From Capronia americana (lineage: Eukaryota > Ascomycota > Eurotiomycetes > Chaetothyriales > Herpotrichiellaceae): DNA of 64,000 nt. Where the stretch lies: positions 248,001 to 312,000 of the forward strand of contig JADWQD010000013.1 in the NCBI GenBank assembly GCA_016110215.1, in the 5' to 3' direction. Below, one piece after another: positions 54,819-64,000 of this stretch (positions within the stretch are counted from its first letter, which is position 1; every line of letters starts with the position of its first letter). Position numbers and translations under genes: made by a program. The notes beneath the pieces were generated by a model. It worked only from the letters and a program-made list of their open reading frames with translations, did no database searches and was not told the origin of the DNA.

Positions 54819-56354
54819 ATGGTGCTCTCCAGCGAGTCGGTCAACAACATCAAGTCGGCGCTGAATGCCGCGTGTGATGACGCGAACAAAGGTCTGCCAG
54901 GTGTCGTAGCTGTGGCTATTGGAAAAGATGGCAAGGAACTCTTTGCCCATGCTGCTGGCAAGCGCGGATTTGGCTCAGAGGAGCCGATGACACTGGAGAA
55001 CATTTTCTGGATCGCATCTTGCACGAAAATGATCACTGGGGTGGCATGTATGCAGTTGGTAGAGCAAGGAACACTATCGCTGGATGATGCAGAACAAGTC
55101 GCACGTTTGTGCCCGGAAATCAAGAACTTGAGCGTCCTGCAGGCCGATGGGAAACTGGTTCCGGCAAAGAAGGGTGTCACTCTGAGAATGCTGTTGACTC
55201 ACACAGGTGGGATCTCATCCTCCCCGAAGCTCTATTAGCGTTGACAGGAACGTAGCTGGCTTCGGTTATACATTCTTTAACGACGGTCTCCGTGACCACA
55301 GCAAGCCAATTGGCTACGACGAGTTTTCTGGTCATATCAAGGATCTCGTCCAGCCTCTGGTCCACCAGCCGGGAGAAGGATGGCAATATGGAGTGCGGGA
55401 TTCCCTCCCATCCTATCGACTTCTGCTGACCGAAGAACCAGGTCAACATTGACTGGGCTGGTATTTGCGTCGAACGCGCTACCAACCTGTCGTTGAACAA
55501 TTACTTTCAACGCCACATATTTCAGCCCTTGGGCATCAAGAATATTTCCATGTTCCCCAACGCCCAGATGAAGGCGAAGCTGGCGTGGATGAATGGTCGC
55601 ACCCCCGATGGCCAGCTGCACCCGAGAGACCACCTTCTACACCGCCCGTTGGTTGTAGAGACTGAGCAAGACATCGCGACGTGCGTGAACAGTGGTGGGG
55701 CTGGGGCGTTTGCGCTGCCTCGAGAATACTGCCGTCAGTTGCTTTGCTTGAGACGGCGAGGAACACACCTGACAGATTACAGAGATCCTGGCAACCTTGC
55801 TCAATGATGGCACATCACCAATCACGGGCGCCCAGATTCTGAAGAAGGAGACGGTGGATCTGATGTTCCAAAACCAAATCCCCGAATTTCCCAACTTCGG
55901 GCGACAGGGCATTCCACCGGCAAAAGCCGACTTGACCAATCCCATCCCAGACCTGTATCCTGGCAAAGAACAGGGTTGGGGTCTGACGTTTGTGAGTTAC
56001 CCTGCTCTTCCTTGTCGGATCGCGATTGCGTGTCAGTGGAAGCCAGACACTAACGTTCAGCAGATGCTCTCCGATGGCCCAACCGGGAGGTCGCCAGGCA
56101 CAGGCCATTGGTAAGTCCCTCCCTCCTCTGCGAAAATTGTACCATTTCCCAAGCTGTTACTGCTGGTTTTCTGCCTTCATCGGCACAGACTAATGAGGTT
56201 CTTCAGGGCGGGCTTGCCGAATCTCTATTGGTGGTGCGATCGTGCTAAGGGCGTGGCGGGAATAATTTGCTCCCAGGTGCTTCCCTTTGCAGATCCTCAA
56301 GTGCTGGGTCTGTGGGTGAATCTGGAGTCTGGAGTGTACAGCGGCCTAAGCTAG
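54819..56354 (+). CDS. Serine beta-lactamase-like hydrolase (class C/EstB-type esterase)
   Basis: Six exons (54819-55206, 55256-55392, 55442-55733, 55783-55991, 56064-56110, 56207-56354) give 406 residues. The active-site SxxK is ASCTKMITG (Ser67, Lys70). The second motif with catalytic Tyr is probably WQYGVNID, and the C-terminal GTGHWAGLPNLYWWCD matches fungal beta-lactamase/transpeptidase-like esterases. There is no signal peptide, so it is probably intracellular. The acceptor of exon 5 is a CAGCAG tandem; 56064 or 56061 both keep the frame. In fungal clusters such enzymes hydrolyse or transfer acyl esters. Next to a BVMO it may open the lactone or ester product. Confidence 0.92.
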
Positions 56355-56805
56355 AACCCGGCGAGGGAGTGAAGGAGAGGAGGGGTCGGCCGGTCATGAT
56401 TCGCGGTGGCAGGAAGAAGCAACCAGCTTGGCGTGTAGTGGCTGTAATGCTCAGTACTTGGTAATCAGTAGCGTGCCATGCTGGGAAAGGCAATGATGAC
56501 CTCGCGTCCTCCGTCTTCCGGCTCCTCTGACGGGCGGCGGTTGGTCAAAAATTGGTCAAAAGTCTTGTCCGAAGCCGCACCGCCTACTTCCCGAGTGCAC
56601 AGCGAGCCAGCTTGCTGCATATCTCGCGGGCTAGACCCCGACCGAGTCAAGCGCCTAATCTTTCTGTACGAGTGCTCCGTACCCTCGCGAGCCAGGCAAT
56701 GCGAAAAAGATCTCCTCTACCCCGCAAACAGCGACGGCCGGGGAAGCGTGGCAGGGGTTCAACCACAAACTCGCAACAACAACTGACCTTTCTCCAGGCC
56801 AAAGC
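56355..56805. other. Intergenic, 451 bp, promoter of the next regulator
   Basis: No gene is seen. Frames here are open by chance in GC-rich sequence. Confidence 0.45.
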
Positions 56806-59337
56806 ATGACGTCTCGCCACGAAGCATCAGTCCACCCTGCGCAAGCCATGGCTCAGACCGTCACCTACCGCCGTCGCCAGAACAAAAGCTGCGATCAGTG
56901 TCGATTCGGCAAGCGTCGCTGCGACGTGCAAGTCAGCAGCCAGCACCTCCGAGAAGCTGACCCTCTCGATATCGACCGCGGCGAAGACAATGAGACCTCA
57001 AACTTCCTCCCGCATCCGTCTCCTTGCTCGAATTGCAAGAAATGGAAGAAAACGTGCACCATCGACTGGATACGCTCGCGGAGGTCGAAAGGAACGTCGC
57101 GCGCCCCCAGAGAGTCGGTCGTGCAAGGAGCGTACGATGACTGGAACTCACAGCTTCCGCCAGAAGGCGTCGAATCCATGCTTGGTGATCCTCTGAGTAA
57201 ATCCATCTCCAATGACTCTTGCCAGGACGACTTTAGTCTTGGTTCGGTGCCAAACGCCTCCTTCAACAACTTCTTCGTGGCCCAACAAGATGATCCTGCC
57301 ATTCCAACAGATTCGCAATCGTACCAAACTGCCTATGAGTACACCCCTTTTCTGTCAATGGAGCCGAACACCGGCAGTATTGATCATCAAGCAACCCAAC
57401 TTGCGCTCGACCAAGGGCTGCAAATGGGTAGCCAATCTGCGTCAAGTTACAGCTCCGACACCTTTGGCTTCTGGGGCACTCCGATATCAAATACTCAATC
57501 AATAGCGGGTTCTCAAGGATACGAGCCAGTCGCAGAAGAACCTCGCTACTCCCCTTCCTTTCATGATTATGTTTTACTGAGCAAGACCCCGTCGCCTTTC
57601 GCCTCACATTCTCTCGCAGAAGATCACAATCGCCTATACATCAAAAAAGGCCTCCTGAAGATTTACCACGACTCCTTTGAAGGCGCATTGAGCTGCTGGC
57701 TTACCGAGAGGAACTGTCCTTACGCCTCGAGTCCATTTGTCGACGAAAAGGATGTGTGGAGCTCCAAATGGTCCAACAGAATAGTGACTCGGGTCCGCGC
57801 ATTAGACGAGACATACTCCAGAACCGGACTTCTATCCAGCGACGAGCAGAAACAGGCTTCAAATGTGCTGAGCCTCGTTGTTATGGCTTTTGCGGTGCAG
57901 TGGGCTCAGACGGCCTATGGTAATCAGTATGGAAATCATAACAACCTCAGCAGCCAACTGCCTGAGCATGGTATTTTTGGGCGGAACATGCAAAAGGCGC
58001 TGTGGCACAAAGCAAACATGGCCCTCAGTCAGGCCGCAGGCAATCCATCGTTCAAGATCATCTTCGCCGGGATTATCCTGTCTTTGACCCAACGCCCAAT
58101 GGACTCCGCGGAGGTTCTCCCTGTTCCGGGGGCGCGGAGGCAGGTCAATCTAGCATCATTGCGCAAGATCCTCAACGACGAGAATGGCCCCGTCCTGTTA
58201 GATGTTGCGGTCCGCAAACTACACGACCACCGGCGAAGGCTAAAAGATGCGGAGTGCTCTTCCGTCAGAAAATCCTCAGCAATACAGCCATCACCTAACC
58301 TTGGCGAGCAGGATAAACAGACATTCGGACTCCTCTTCTGGCTGGCCGTCATGTTTGACACATTATCTTCAGCCATGAACCGTCGATCGTTTGCTCTAAA
58401 CGATGGCGACACCAAGATCGAAGACGTGGAGTCATCGCCCGCTCCAAGGCTTTCAACGTCCCTCGACGGCTTCGCCTATGATCTCGATGGCTATTCCGAT
58501 TATTCAACCATGAACATCTCCTACCTCTCACGCGAGTCGGAGGTATGGGGCAGCTACTTTCTGCGTCAACACTCCCGCGTTGGAGACCTCCGCAAGCAAA
58601 CCACCCGTTGGCCTTGCTCCTACGTCGACGCAGCGTCATGCCTTGCTGATGCAGCTCCCGTTAAGGTGCTCGTGTTCCGTCGACTAGGCCATCTTCAAGA
58701 CCTCTACTATCAGCGTGCGCCTCCCGAGGAGATCGAGAGGGCCATAGCAGCTACACTGGAGGTCTACAACCATTGGAAGACCACATATGGTCTATTTATT
58801 GGCGACTGTGTGCGCAGCCACGAAAGCCTTCCACCTCGAATTCAGTCATGGTACATTCTACTGGCCAGTCACTGGCACTTGGCCATTCTCTTGCTGGCCG
58901 ATTTGGTAGAGAAAATGGATGATTTGAATATGACCATGCAAGCCAACCGAACTACTAGGCAGACCACCGAGTTTGCCCAAACGTTGCGTCTACACTCGGT
59001 GTACGCAGTGTCTGACCTGGGCCGATGTTCTCGTCTAAGCGACGAAGAACACTCATTCTCACAATCGCCTGATTTTCACCACGCTGTCAACAAGGCGGCC
59101 CTGCTCACGGAACCTTGGACAGTGGTGCTTGTGCGTGCATTTGCACATGCCGGTGAAGTTCTTGTCGAATTGGTTCAATCAAGACGGGGCACGGGTTTCT
59201 TCATGGATGCAGTCAACCTCGCAGAAGCGAGAAGTCGTCTGGATGATTGTATTGAAGCCTTGTGGCTGCTAGGCCGGAAAAGCGACATGGCACTATCTGC
59301 CGCGAAGATCTTGCAGGCGGCTGTCGACCAGGCGTGA
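56806..59337 (+). CDS. Zn2Cys6 transcription factor, intronless, with long zinc-cluster loop
   Basis: One exon gives 843 residues. The zinc cluster is C29-x2-C32-x6-C39, then a 34-residue loop, then C74-x2-C77-x6-C84 (SCDQCRFGKRRCD and SPCSNCKKWKKTC), followed by a basic IRSRRSKGTSR. The usual loop is about 5-9 residues. Residues 100-260 are Ser/Gln/Asn-rich and acidic. A fungal regulator core follows (YIKKGLLKIYHDSFEGALSC, LWHKANMALSQAAGN, LLFWLAVMFDTLSSAMNRR). The absence of introns contrasts with the other three regulators here. It resembles the xylanase/amylase-regulator-like long-loop group in overall plan only. The targets are unknown. It lies beside the BVMO/hydrolase pair. Confidence 0.92.
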   Translation: MTSRHEASVHPAQAMAQTVTYRRRQNKSCDQCRFGKRRCDVQVSSQHLREADPLDIDRGEDNETSNFLPHPSPCSNCKKWKKTCTIDWIRSRRSKGTSRAPRESVVQGAYDDWNSQLPPEGVESMLGDPLSKSISNDSCQDDFSLGSVPNASFNNFFVAQQDDPAIPTDSQSYQTAYEYTPFLSMEPNTGSIDHQATQLALDQGLQMGSQSASSYSSDTFGFWGTPISNTQSIAGSQGYEPVAEEPRYSPSFHDYVLLSKTPSPFASHSLAEDHNRLYIKKGLLKIYHDSFEGALSCWLTERNCPYASSPFVDEKDVWSSKWSNRIVTRVRALDETYSRTGLLSSDEQKQASNVLSLVVMAFAVQWAQTAYGNQYGNHNNLSSQLPEHGIFGRNMQKALWHKANMALSQAAGNPSFKIIFAGIILSLTQRPMDSAEVLPVPGARRQVNLASLRKILNDENGPVLLDVAVRKLHDHRRRLKDAECSSVRKSSAIQPSPNLGEQDKQTFGLLFWLAVMFDTLSSAMNRRSFALNDGDTKIEDVESSPAPRLSTSLDGFAYDLDGYSDYSTMNISYLSRESEVWGSYFLRQHSRVGDLRKQTTRWPCSYVDAASCLADAAPVKVLVFRRLGHLQDLYYQRAPPEEIERAIAATLEVYNHWKTTYGLFIGDCVRSHESLPPRIQSWYILLASHWHLAILLLADLVEKMDDLNMTMQANRTTRQTTEFAQTLRLHSVYAVSDLGRCSRLSDEEHSFSQSPDFHHAVNKAALLTEPWTVVLVRAFAHAGEVLVELVQSRRGTGFFMDAVNLAEARSRLDDCIEALWLLGRKSDMALSAAKILQAAVDQA

Positions 59338-61230
59338 TGTGGAATCTGTGGGATGAAGGTATGTAATGCATAAACGTGACACCTCTCCCTGGGGTTCTTG
59401 TTGAGATTTCAGCCCGAGCCATGACATTCCCGATTCGCTCTTGCTCAATTACCTGTGTGAGACGCCTTGAATCTAGAGTCCCAACTAAGCGGATGCAATG
59501 CAGGCTAGTCCCAGTTCTTCGGTACGCTCAGATCTAGCGAGGTAAGACCGAACAAGAATCCACCCCGGCCCAGCGGACAAGCCTCGGAAGGGGCCTGTTC
59601 TAGCTGCTGCTTTCCTTGTCTTCAATCCATGAGACTGCAACGAATCCGGGCCTGGGCGCACGCGTTGAAGCGGACGATCTGCGGCTGGCAAGGCTTGCGG
59701 TATGCAGTACCCGCACGACCTCCGCCTTGCTATACCATGCGGATCCGCATGCAGCAGATGCAGATCCTGGGGTCATCTCCACGCGGGGAATTAAACGAAG
59801 CTTTGTCATGGGGAATTTGAAGGGGGAAACAACCCGCATCACCAAGTCTAGTTGTGGAACTGTTACTGCTCTGCGTAGCACCGTCTCCAGGGCTCACTCG
59901 GATCGACGATAGATGCGGTCCTCCATCATATCAGCATCCAGCAGCGGGCTAAGAGGAGAGGGAGCGAGGACGAGGCCCGGGGTAAGAGATGGTTGAGACG
60001 CGTTGTTTCTCTGGACCGTAACTACCGACACTAGTCATCGGCCTCCTCACATCCTTCGGTCTTCTGGAGTGGCCGTTCCTGCCACGGAGAACCGTGTGGC
60101 CGCGGCGTCGAAGGAGCCCTACTCACGCTAACATGACGCCCCTCACTGGTGCTTGTGGTAGATCGGTGCAGAGGGCGTCCGTTACGGTCCCTTCGTCGCC
60201 TACGTCAACCATTGCTTTGCCCGGCTGTCCACATACAAGACTGCAGCGATACCCTTCCTCCCTGGCGACCCACGCACCCTGATCGCATCTCAACTATCCC
60301 GAACATGCCCGAACCCTGGTAAAAGTTCAATCGAGCTCGCCATCTCATCATCAGTTGCGGCCACAGGGCTTTACGACCAGTACCGGCGTCGGTCACAGGG
60401 TAGCGACCGTGGTAAGTTTGTCCCAAAGAAAGGAAGATACTCATCCAAGAAGAGGTCTGTGCAGTTGGCGTTGAGCCTACGCCCACTTCTGCTTCTAGAG
60501 CAACGATAGCTCTAGGAGGGGTGGCAGTTGAGACAGAAGGAAACATGTTATTAAGTTGGCGGCGTCAGGTAGGAGGTGGGAAAAAAGGTTCGACAAAAGG
60601 GAATCTGGAACTTATATTCGTTGCTGCAAAGGTTTGAAGCACCAGCAATGCTATACAATATGAATGCAATGGACTGTGACATTTCTAATCGCGGTCCCGC
60701 TCCTCCTTGGTGATGGCTTGAGTATCCAGTCCAATTCGGAGTAGCGCTTGGACACGGTGTCCTGCTCAGATTTCGAGTCTTTCAGCCACAGCTCGCTTGC
60801 TGTGCAATTTCCGGTGCCAATATAGAGGGTAGGGAACAAATACTCGACAGGGCATATTCGCAAAGGTACTAATACAGGCCAGCGTCAGGAACATATTTCC
60901 ATTGATATAGGACTGGATGGTCAGGTGGAAGCACAACATCGATTTTTGAGGGAAAACGTTCCCAAAACGGAGACGAGGCCGCTTAATCTTATCACAATCG
61001 GGCTGTGCGGGGCAACACAAGCGGAGGGGCCGGCCAGAAGCTTCCTCCCCTGCGTCAAGGTGGGCCGTTAAACAAAAGTTCAAGGTGAAGTGAAGTTACG
61101 GTGAGCTGTTGTTGACAACCAAGGAAACTCTGTCCCCTACCTGCGCCGTTTGTTCTCTCTGGTGAAGGAGACATCAACAGGTCGGGTAATACCTTCTCAA
61201 CCTCTGAACAAGTCCTTCACTGCCGCAGAC
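59338..61230. other. Intergenic, 1893 bp; one possible small minus-strand exon near 60683-60760
   Basis: No gene is firmly supported. On the minus strand a short frame ending at a TAG near 60683 reads GLDTQAITKEERDRD, which has the look of a real charged C-terminus. I could not connect it to a start, so it may belong to a small spliced gene or be chance. The rest appears to be non-coding and includes the phosphomannomutase promoter. Confidence 0.4.
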
Positions 61231-62164
61231 ATGTCTGGCATAATCTATCCCGACCTCAAAGATCGTCCTGTCAAGGAGACCATCTGTCTCTTCGATGTTG
61301 ATGGCACACTCACCCCAGCCCGGTTGGCCGTCTCAAAAGAAATGCTGCAGACCTTGTCACAATTGAGACAAAAGTGCGCAATTGGCTTTGTAAGTACGGG
61401 CTGCTGGGGAGAGAAAGAGGCGCATGGAACTGACCTTGCCTTTACCTCCAGGTTGGAGGGTCAGACCTCAAGAAGCAAGAGGAACAACTAGGACAACCTT
61501 CTCTGCCTGCCACTGCCCTCTTCGACTTCTGCTTCTCCGAAAACGGCCTCACCTACTTCCGCGAGGGCAAAGAGATGGCTTCTCACTCTTTCATCCAATG
61601 GCTGGGTGAAGAGAAATACCAGAAACTGGCCAGATTCATTCTGAGATACCTGTCTGAGCTTGAAGATCTCCCTCGCATGCGGGGTACCTTCATTGAGTTC
61701 CGAAACGGCATGATCAACGTCAGCCCTGTTGGTCGTAATGCGAGCAAGGCCGAACGAGACGAGTTCGAGGCTTGGGACAAGAAGACCAAATGCAGAGAGG
61801 AGATGATTGCCGCAATCAAGAAGGAATTCCCTGACATTGGACTCACGTATGTGCTCTCATGACACTCCCCGGGGCGACGGCCAACTGACGTGGACTTAGA
61901 TACTCGATCGGTGGTCAAATCTCCTTCGACGTGTTCCCTCAAGGCTGGGACAAGACTTACTGCTTGCAGCACGTTGAGGCAGAAGCGGACCCCAGCAAGC
62001 CAGGTCGTTCCGGCATCCACTACAAGAACATCCATTTCTTTGGCGACAAGGCTTTCCCGGGAGGAAATGACTGGGAAATCTATGAGGATCCTCGTACGAT
62101 CGGCCACGCTGTCAAGGGTCCTGAGGACACCATAGCGCAACTCAAGAAGCTCTTTGATCTCTGA
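61231..62164 (+). CDS. sec53: Phosphomannomutase
   Basis: Three exons (61231-61389, 61452-61846, 61900-62164) give 272 residues, close to the normal length of eukaryotic PMM. The HAD nucleophile motif is [12 protein letters not shown] (Asp22, Asp24). [52 protein letters not shown] and [20 protein letters not shown] are diagnostic of phosphomannomutase. The enzyme interconverts mannose-6-phosphate and mannose-1-phosphate in the cytosol for GDP-mannose, N-glycans and GPI anchors. It is a housekeeping gene, so it probably marks the conserved flank of the accessory region. The frame is open to 61150, but ATG 61231 matches the family start. Confidence 0.97.
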
Positions 62165-64000
62165 CTTGCAGCTCACATCTGATGGTTAAGCAGCAATGAT
62201 TGTCTTTTCGATTCGACATTTCACCACAGGCATGATGAACTATTGCATGCGGGTTTACAGATTAGAAGGATCTCGCGGGTCAGACAGTTGCCCAGTGCAC
62301 TCAGCGGATAGAATGATGGACGAAAAGCCATGGGACTATGTCTAGCAATTCGAGCCGGAGTTGAATCACAATAGAAGAAATCAGGTTTCACAGGTTTCCG
62401 ATCTGCAGATGCCTTTACCCCTGCTCCTCGGTCGTTCATCTCTCGCATGTCTCGAGTCCGGATCCAGCCGGCTCGTGAGTGTTGCATTTCAGAAGCATTC
62501 AACGTGGTGGCTTGTCACAATCTCCAGCTCGAATACTCTCCAGGATATCTAGGAAAGCAGGTCTCGATGCGCCCTTCCATGCGACTCAACTCCATTCCTA
62601 ATGAGTACTGTGTAAGAGTACAGAGTACGCGTCCTGCGTTGATCTTTCCGTGGGGTGAGCCACGTTTCCAGCTGCGCCACAGTTTCTACGCAACGCCTCC
62701 AACAGGCTTCACGAACACAGCGCCATAATCCCACCATTCGGACCACGAGTACACCCATCCTTTTGCTCTTGAAAGGAGACATGATTTTCGAATGTTCTAC
62801 GACGGCCAGCTGGACCTCAGCCCACTATTACCGTCCCGTGGTACCGGCACATCACTTCTCTACGACGATTATGCGCCGGATTTCACAAACAGTGATTTAT
62901 TATTCAGCACCTCGCGCACAATTCAGAGGTACCTTAGATAGTAATCTATTCGCAGGCACAAGCATAAGCACAAGCACAAGCACGGTGTCCTGACGAGATA
63001 TATCCCTCTATGTTCAGCAGCTGGCGCAACCGGCAATACGTTGATGGTAATATCCACCATGCATCGATTAGGCTGTAGGTATTTCCGTACATCCCATCAA
63101 TCACACCAGAGGCACCGCACGCCCGCGGAACTGTGCAGGGATAGACCGATCTGCCGGTGGCACACGTAATTCAAACAAGACCAGCTCGTGAGTCTGAGCA
63201 TCGAGTTACTCGTAGTTCACAAATCAAGACCTTTACAGTTGAACTCACGACCCACGGACGGGGGCTCACGCCACAGGCGTCTCTGAAACAAGCTGGAAGA
63301 TTCGTAGCAGAGAGGTGCTCGGACGAGTACTACCCACGCCAGCCACGGCTACGCATCATCGCATCGAAGCCAGGACAATCAGTGGCTGTGCAACACCCTA
63401 CTCGTACGATCGAATCGGAGTTCCTCAACACGCGTGATCGACGGGGGTGAGCAAGCTGATCACCGCATCCAAGTTCCTTTTATAGTCCGGCGCAACGTTT
63501 TAGTGCGGGCTTTGGGCGAATGAAATGCCCCCGCGCGGAAAGGGACCTCGGATGGAGGATGGTGCACGCATCATTGTGGCGCTCGCTGTGGCGTGCGCAG
63601 GACGAGTAAAGAGCATACAGTACGAGTGCAGGCAGAGAGAGAGAGGGTGCTTAAACTTGTGGGATAGCACAACTGTAACATACGTTATGTATGTATATGT
63701 ATATGTGTAAGATATCAAATAGATATCGTCTGCCCACGGCGCTCACACCACTCTCACTTACTCAATCACTCACTCACTCTTACTCTTATTCCCATTCATC
63801 CCATGCGCTCTTATTGACCTTTCTCACTCGCTTTCTCATCTCCGGCACTTCAACACGCACGGCATATCCTGAATCACAAGACAATCGAGTCGAGCCATAT
63901 TCTTAATACCGTCCACAGACACCAGTCATTAGACACCAACCATCAACCACCAACCACCAACCACCAGACAAGAGACGAGAGACGAGAGACAAGAAGCGAA
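62165..64000. other. Intergenic, 1836 bp, likely leader of a gene beyond the window
   Basis: No coding region is supported. The last 300 bp are pyrimidine-rich with CACTCACTC and TCATCC runs, then CAACCAC and GAGACGA repeats (63935-63993), like a fungal promoter and 5' leader. A TATGTATATGTATATGTG run lies near 63690. Confidence 0.45.
63935..63993 (+). repeat. Short tandem runs of CCAACCA and GAGACGA
   Basis: A run of about 31 nt built of CAACCAC-like units is followed by about 27 nt of GAGACGA/AAGAGAC-like units at the window's right end. Confidence 0.8.

Overview
The window is nuclear DNA of a filamentous ascomycete (Pezizomycotina). The genes are monocistronic, split by many short GT-AG introns (about 48-100 nt), and include four Zn2Cys6 regulators, several fungal sugar and anion transporters, and decayed transposon sequence. 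The mix of Baeyer-Villiger-type monooxygenases, short-chain dehydrogenases, EthD and amidohydrolase genes resembles catabolic loci of melanised Chaetothyriales-like moulds, but that assignment is only an inference. Exon boundaries were worked out by eye from splice signals, reading frame and protein continuity.

Left part (1-6.3 kb): the 3' end of a 2,3-dihydroxybenzoate-decarboxylase-like amidohydrolase, a Zn2Cys6 regulator, a cupin gene that looks broken by a 7-bp duplication, two transposon-end-like repeats, and a metallo-beta-lactamase-fold hydrolase.

Core (6.8-46 kb): a dense run of catabolic genes. In order they are: SDR; extended-SDR reductase (-); flavin monooxygenase 1; AMP-dependent CoA ligase (-); small cupin (-); Zn2Cys6 regulator (-) head-to-head with a second Zn2Cys6 regulator (+); SDR; flavin monooxygenase 2; MaoC-type hydratase; HSL-type esterase; two divergent SDRs; alpha/beta hydrolase (-) head-to-head with a sugar-porter MFS; two head-to-head 3-hydroxyisobutyrate-dehydrogenase-like genes; an EthD protein; a Dal5-like MFS; a second sugar-porter MFS. 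Together they could import an alicyclic, terpenoid or aromatic-derived compound, oxidise alcohol to ketone, insert oxygen to give an ester or lactone, hydrolyse it, activate the acid with CoA and pass it to beta-oxidation-like steps. A 10-bp palindrome TCGGCGCCGA (CGG-N2-CCG, the kind of site Zn2Cys6 dimers bind) occurs exactly three times, each time in a promoter of this core, twice with a CCAATC box at the same spacing. Degenerate copies lie in two more core promoters. I saw none in coding sequence.

Right part: 47.3-50.9 kb is a decayed mobile element with a Ulp1/C48-like cysteine peptidase gene on + and a stop-riddled unknown gene on -. Its two flank-like segments recur near 4 kb in swapped order. 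Next come an 85-nt pure-purine tract and a minisatellite of about 27 bp (51.3-51.7 kb), a canonical type I Baeyer-Villiger monooxygenase (-) head-to-head with a serine beta-lactamase-like hydrolase, an intronless Zn2Cys6 regulator with an unusually long zinc-cluster loop, and the housekeeping phosphomannomutase gene, which probably marks the edge of the accessory region. The last 1.8 kb has no gene I can support.
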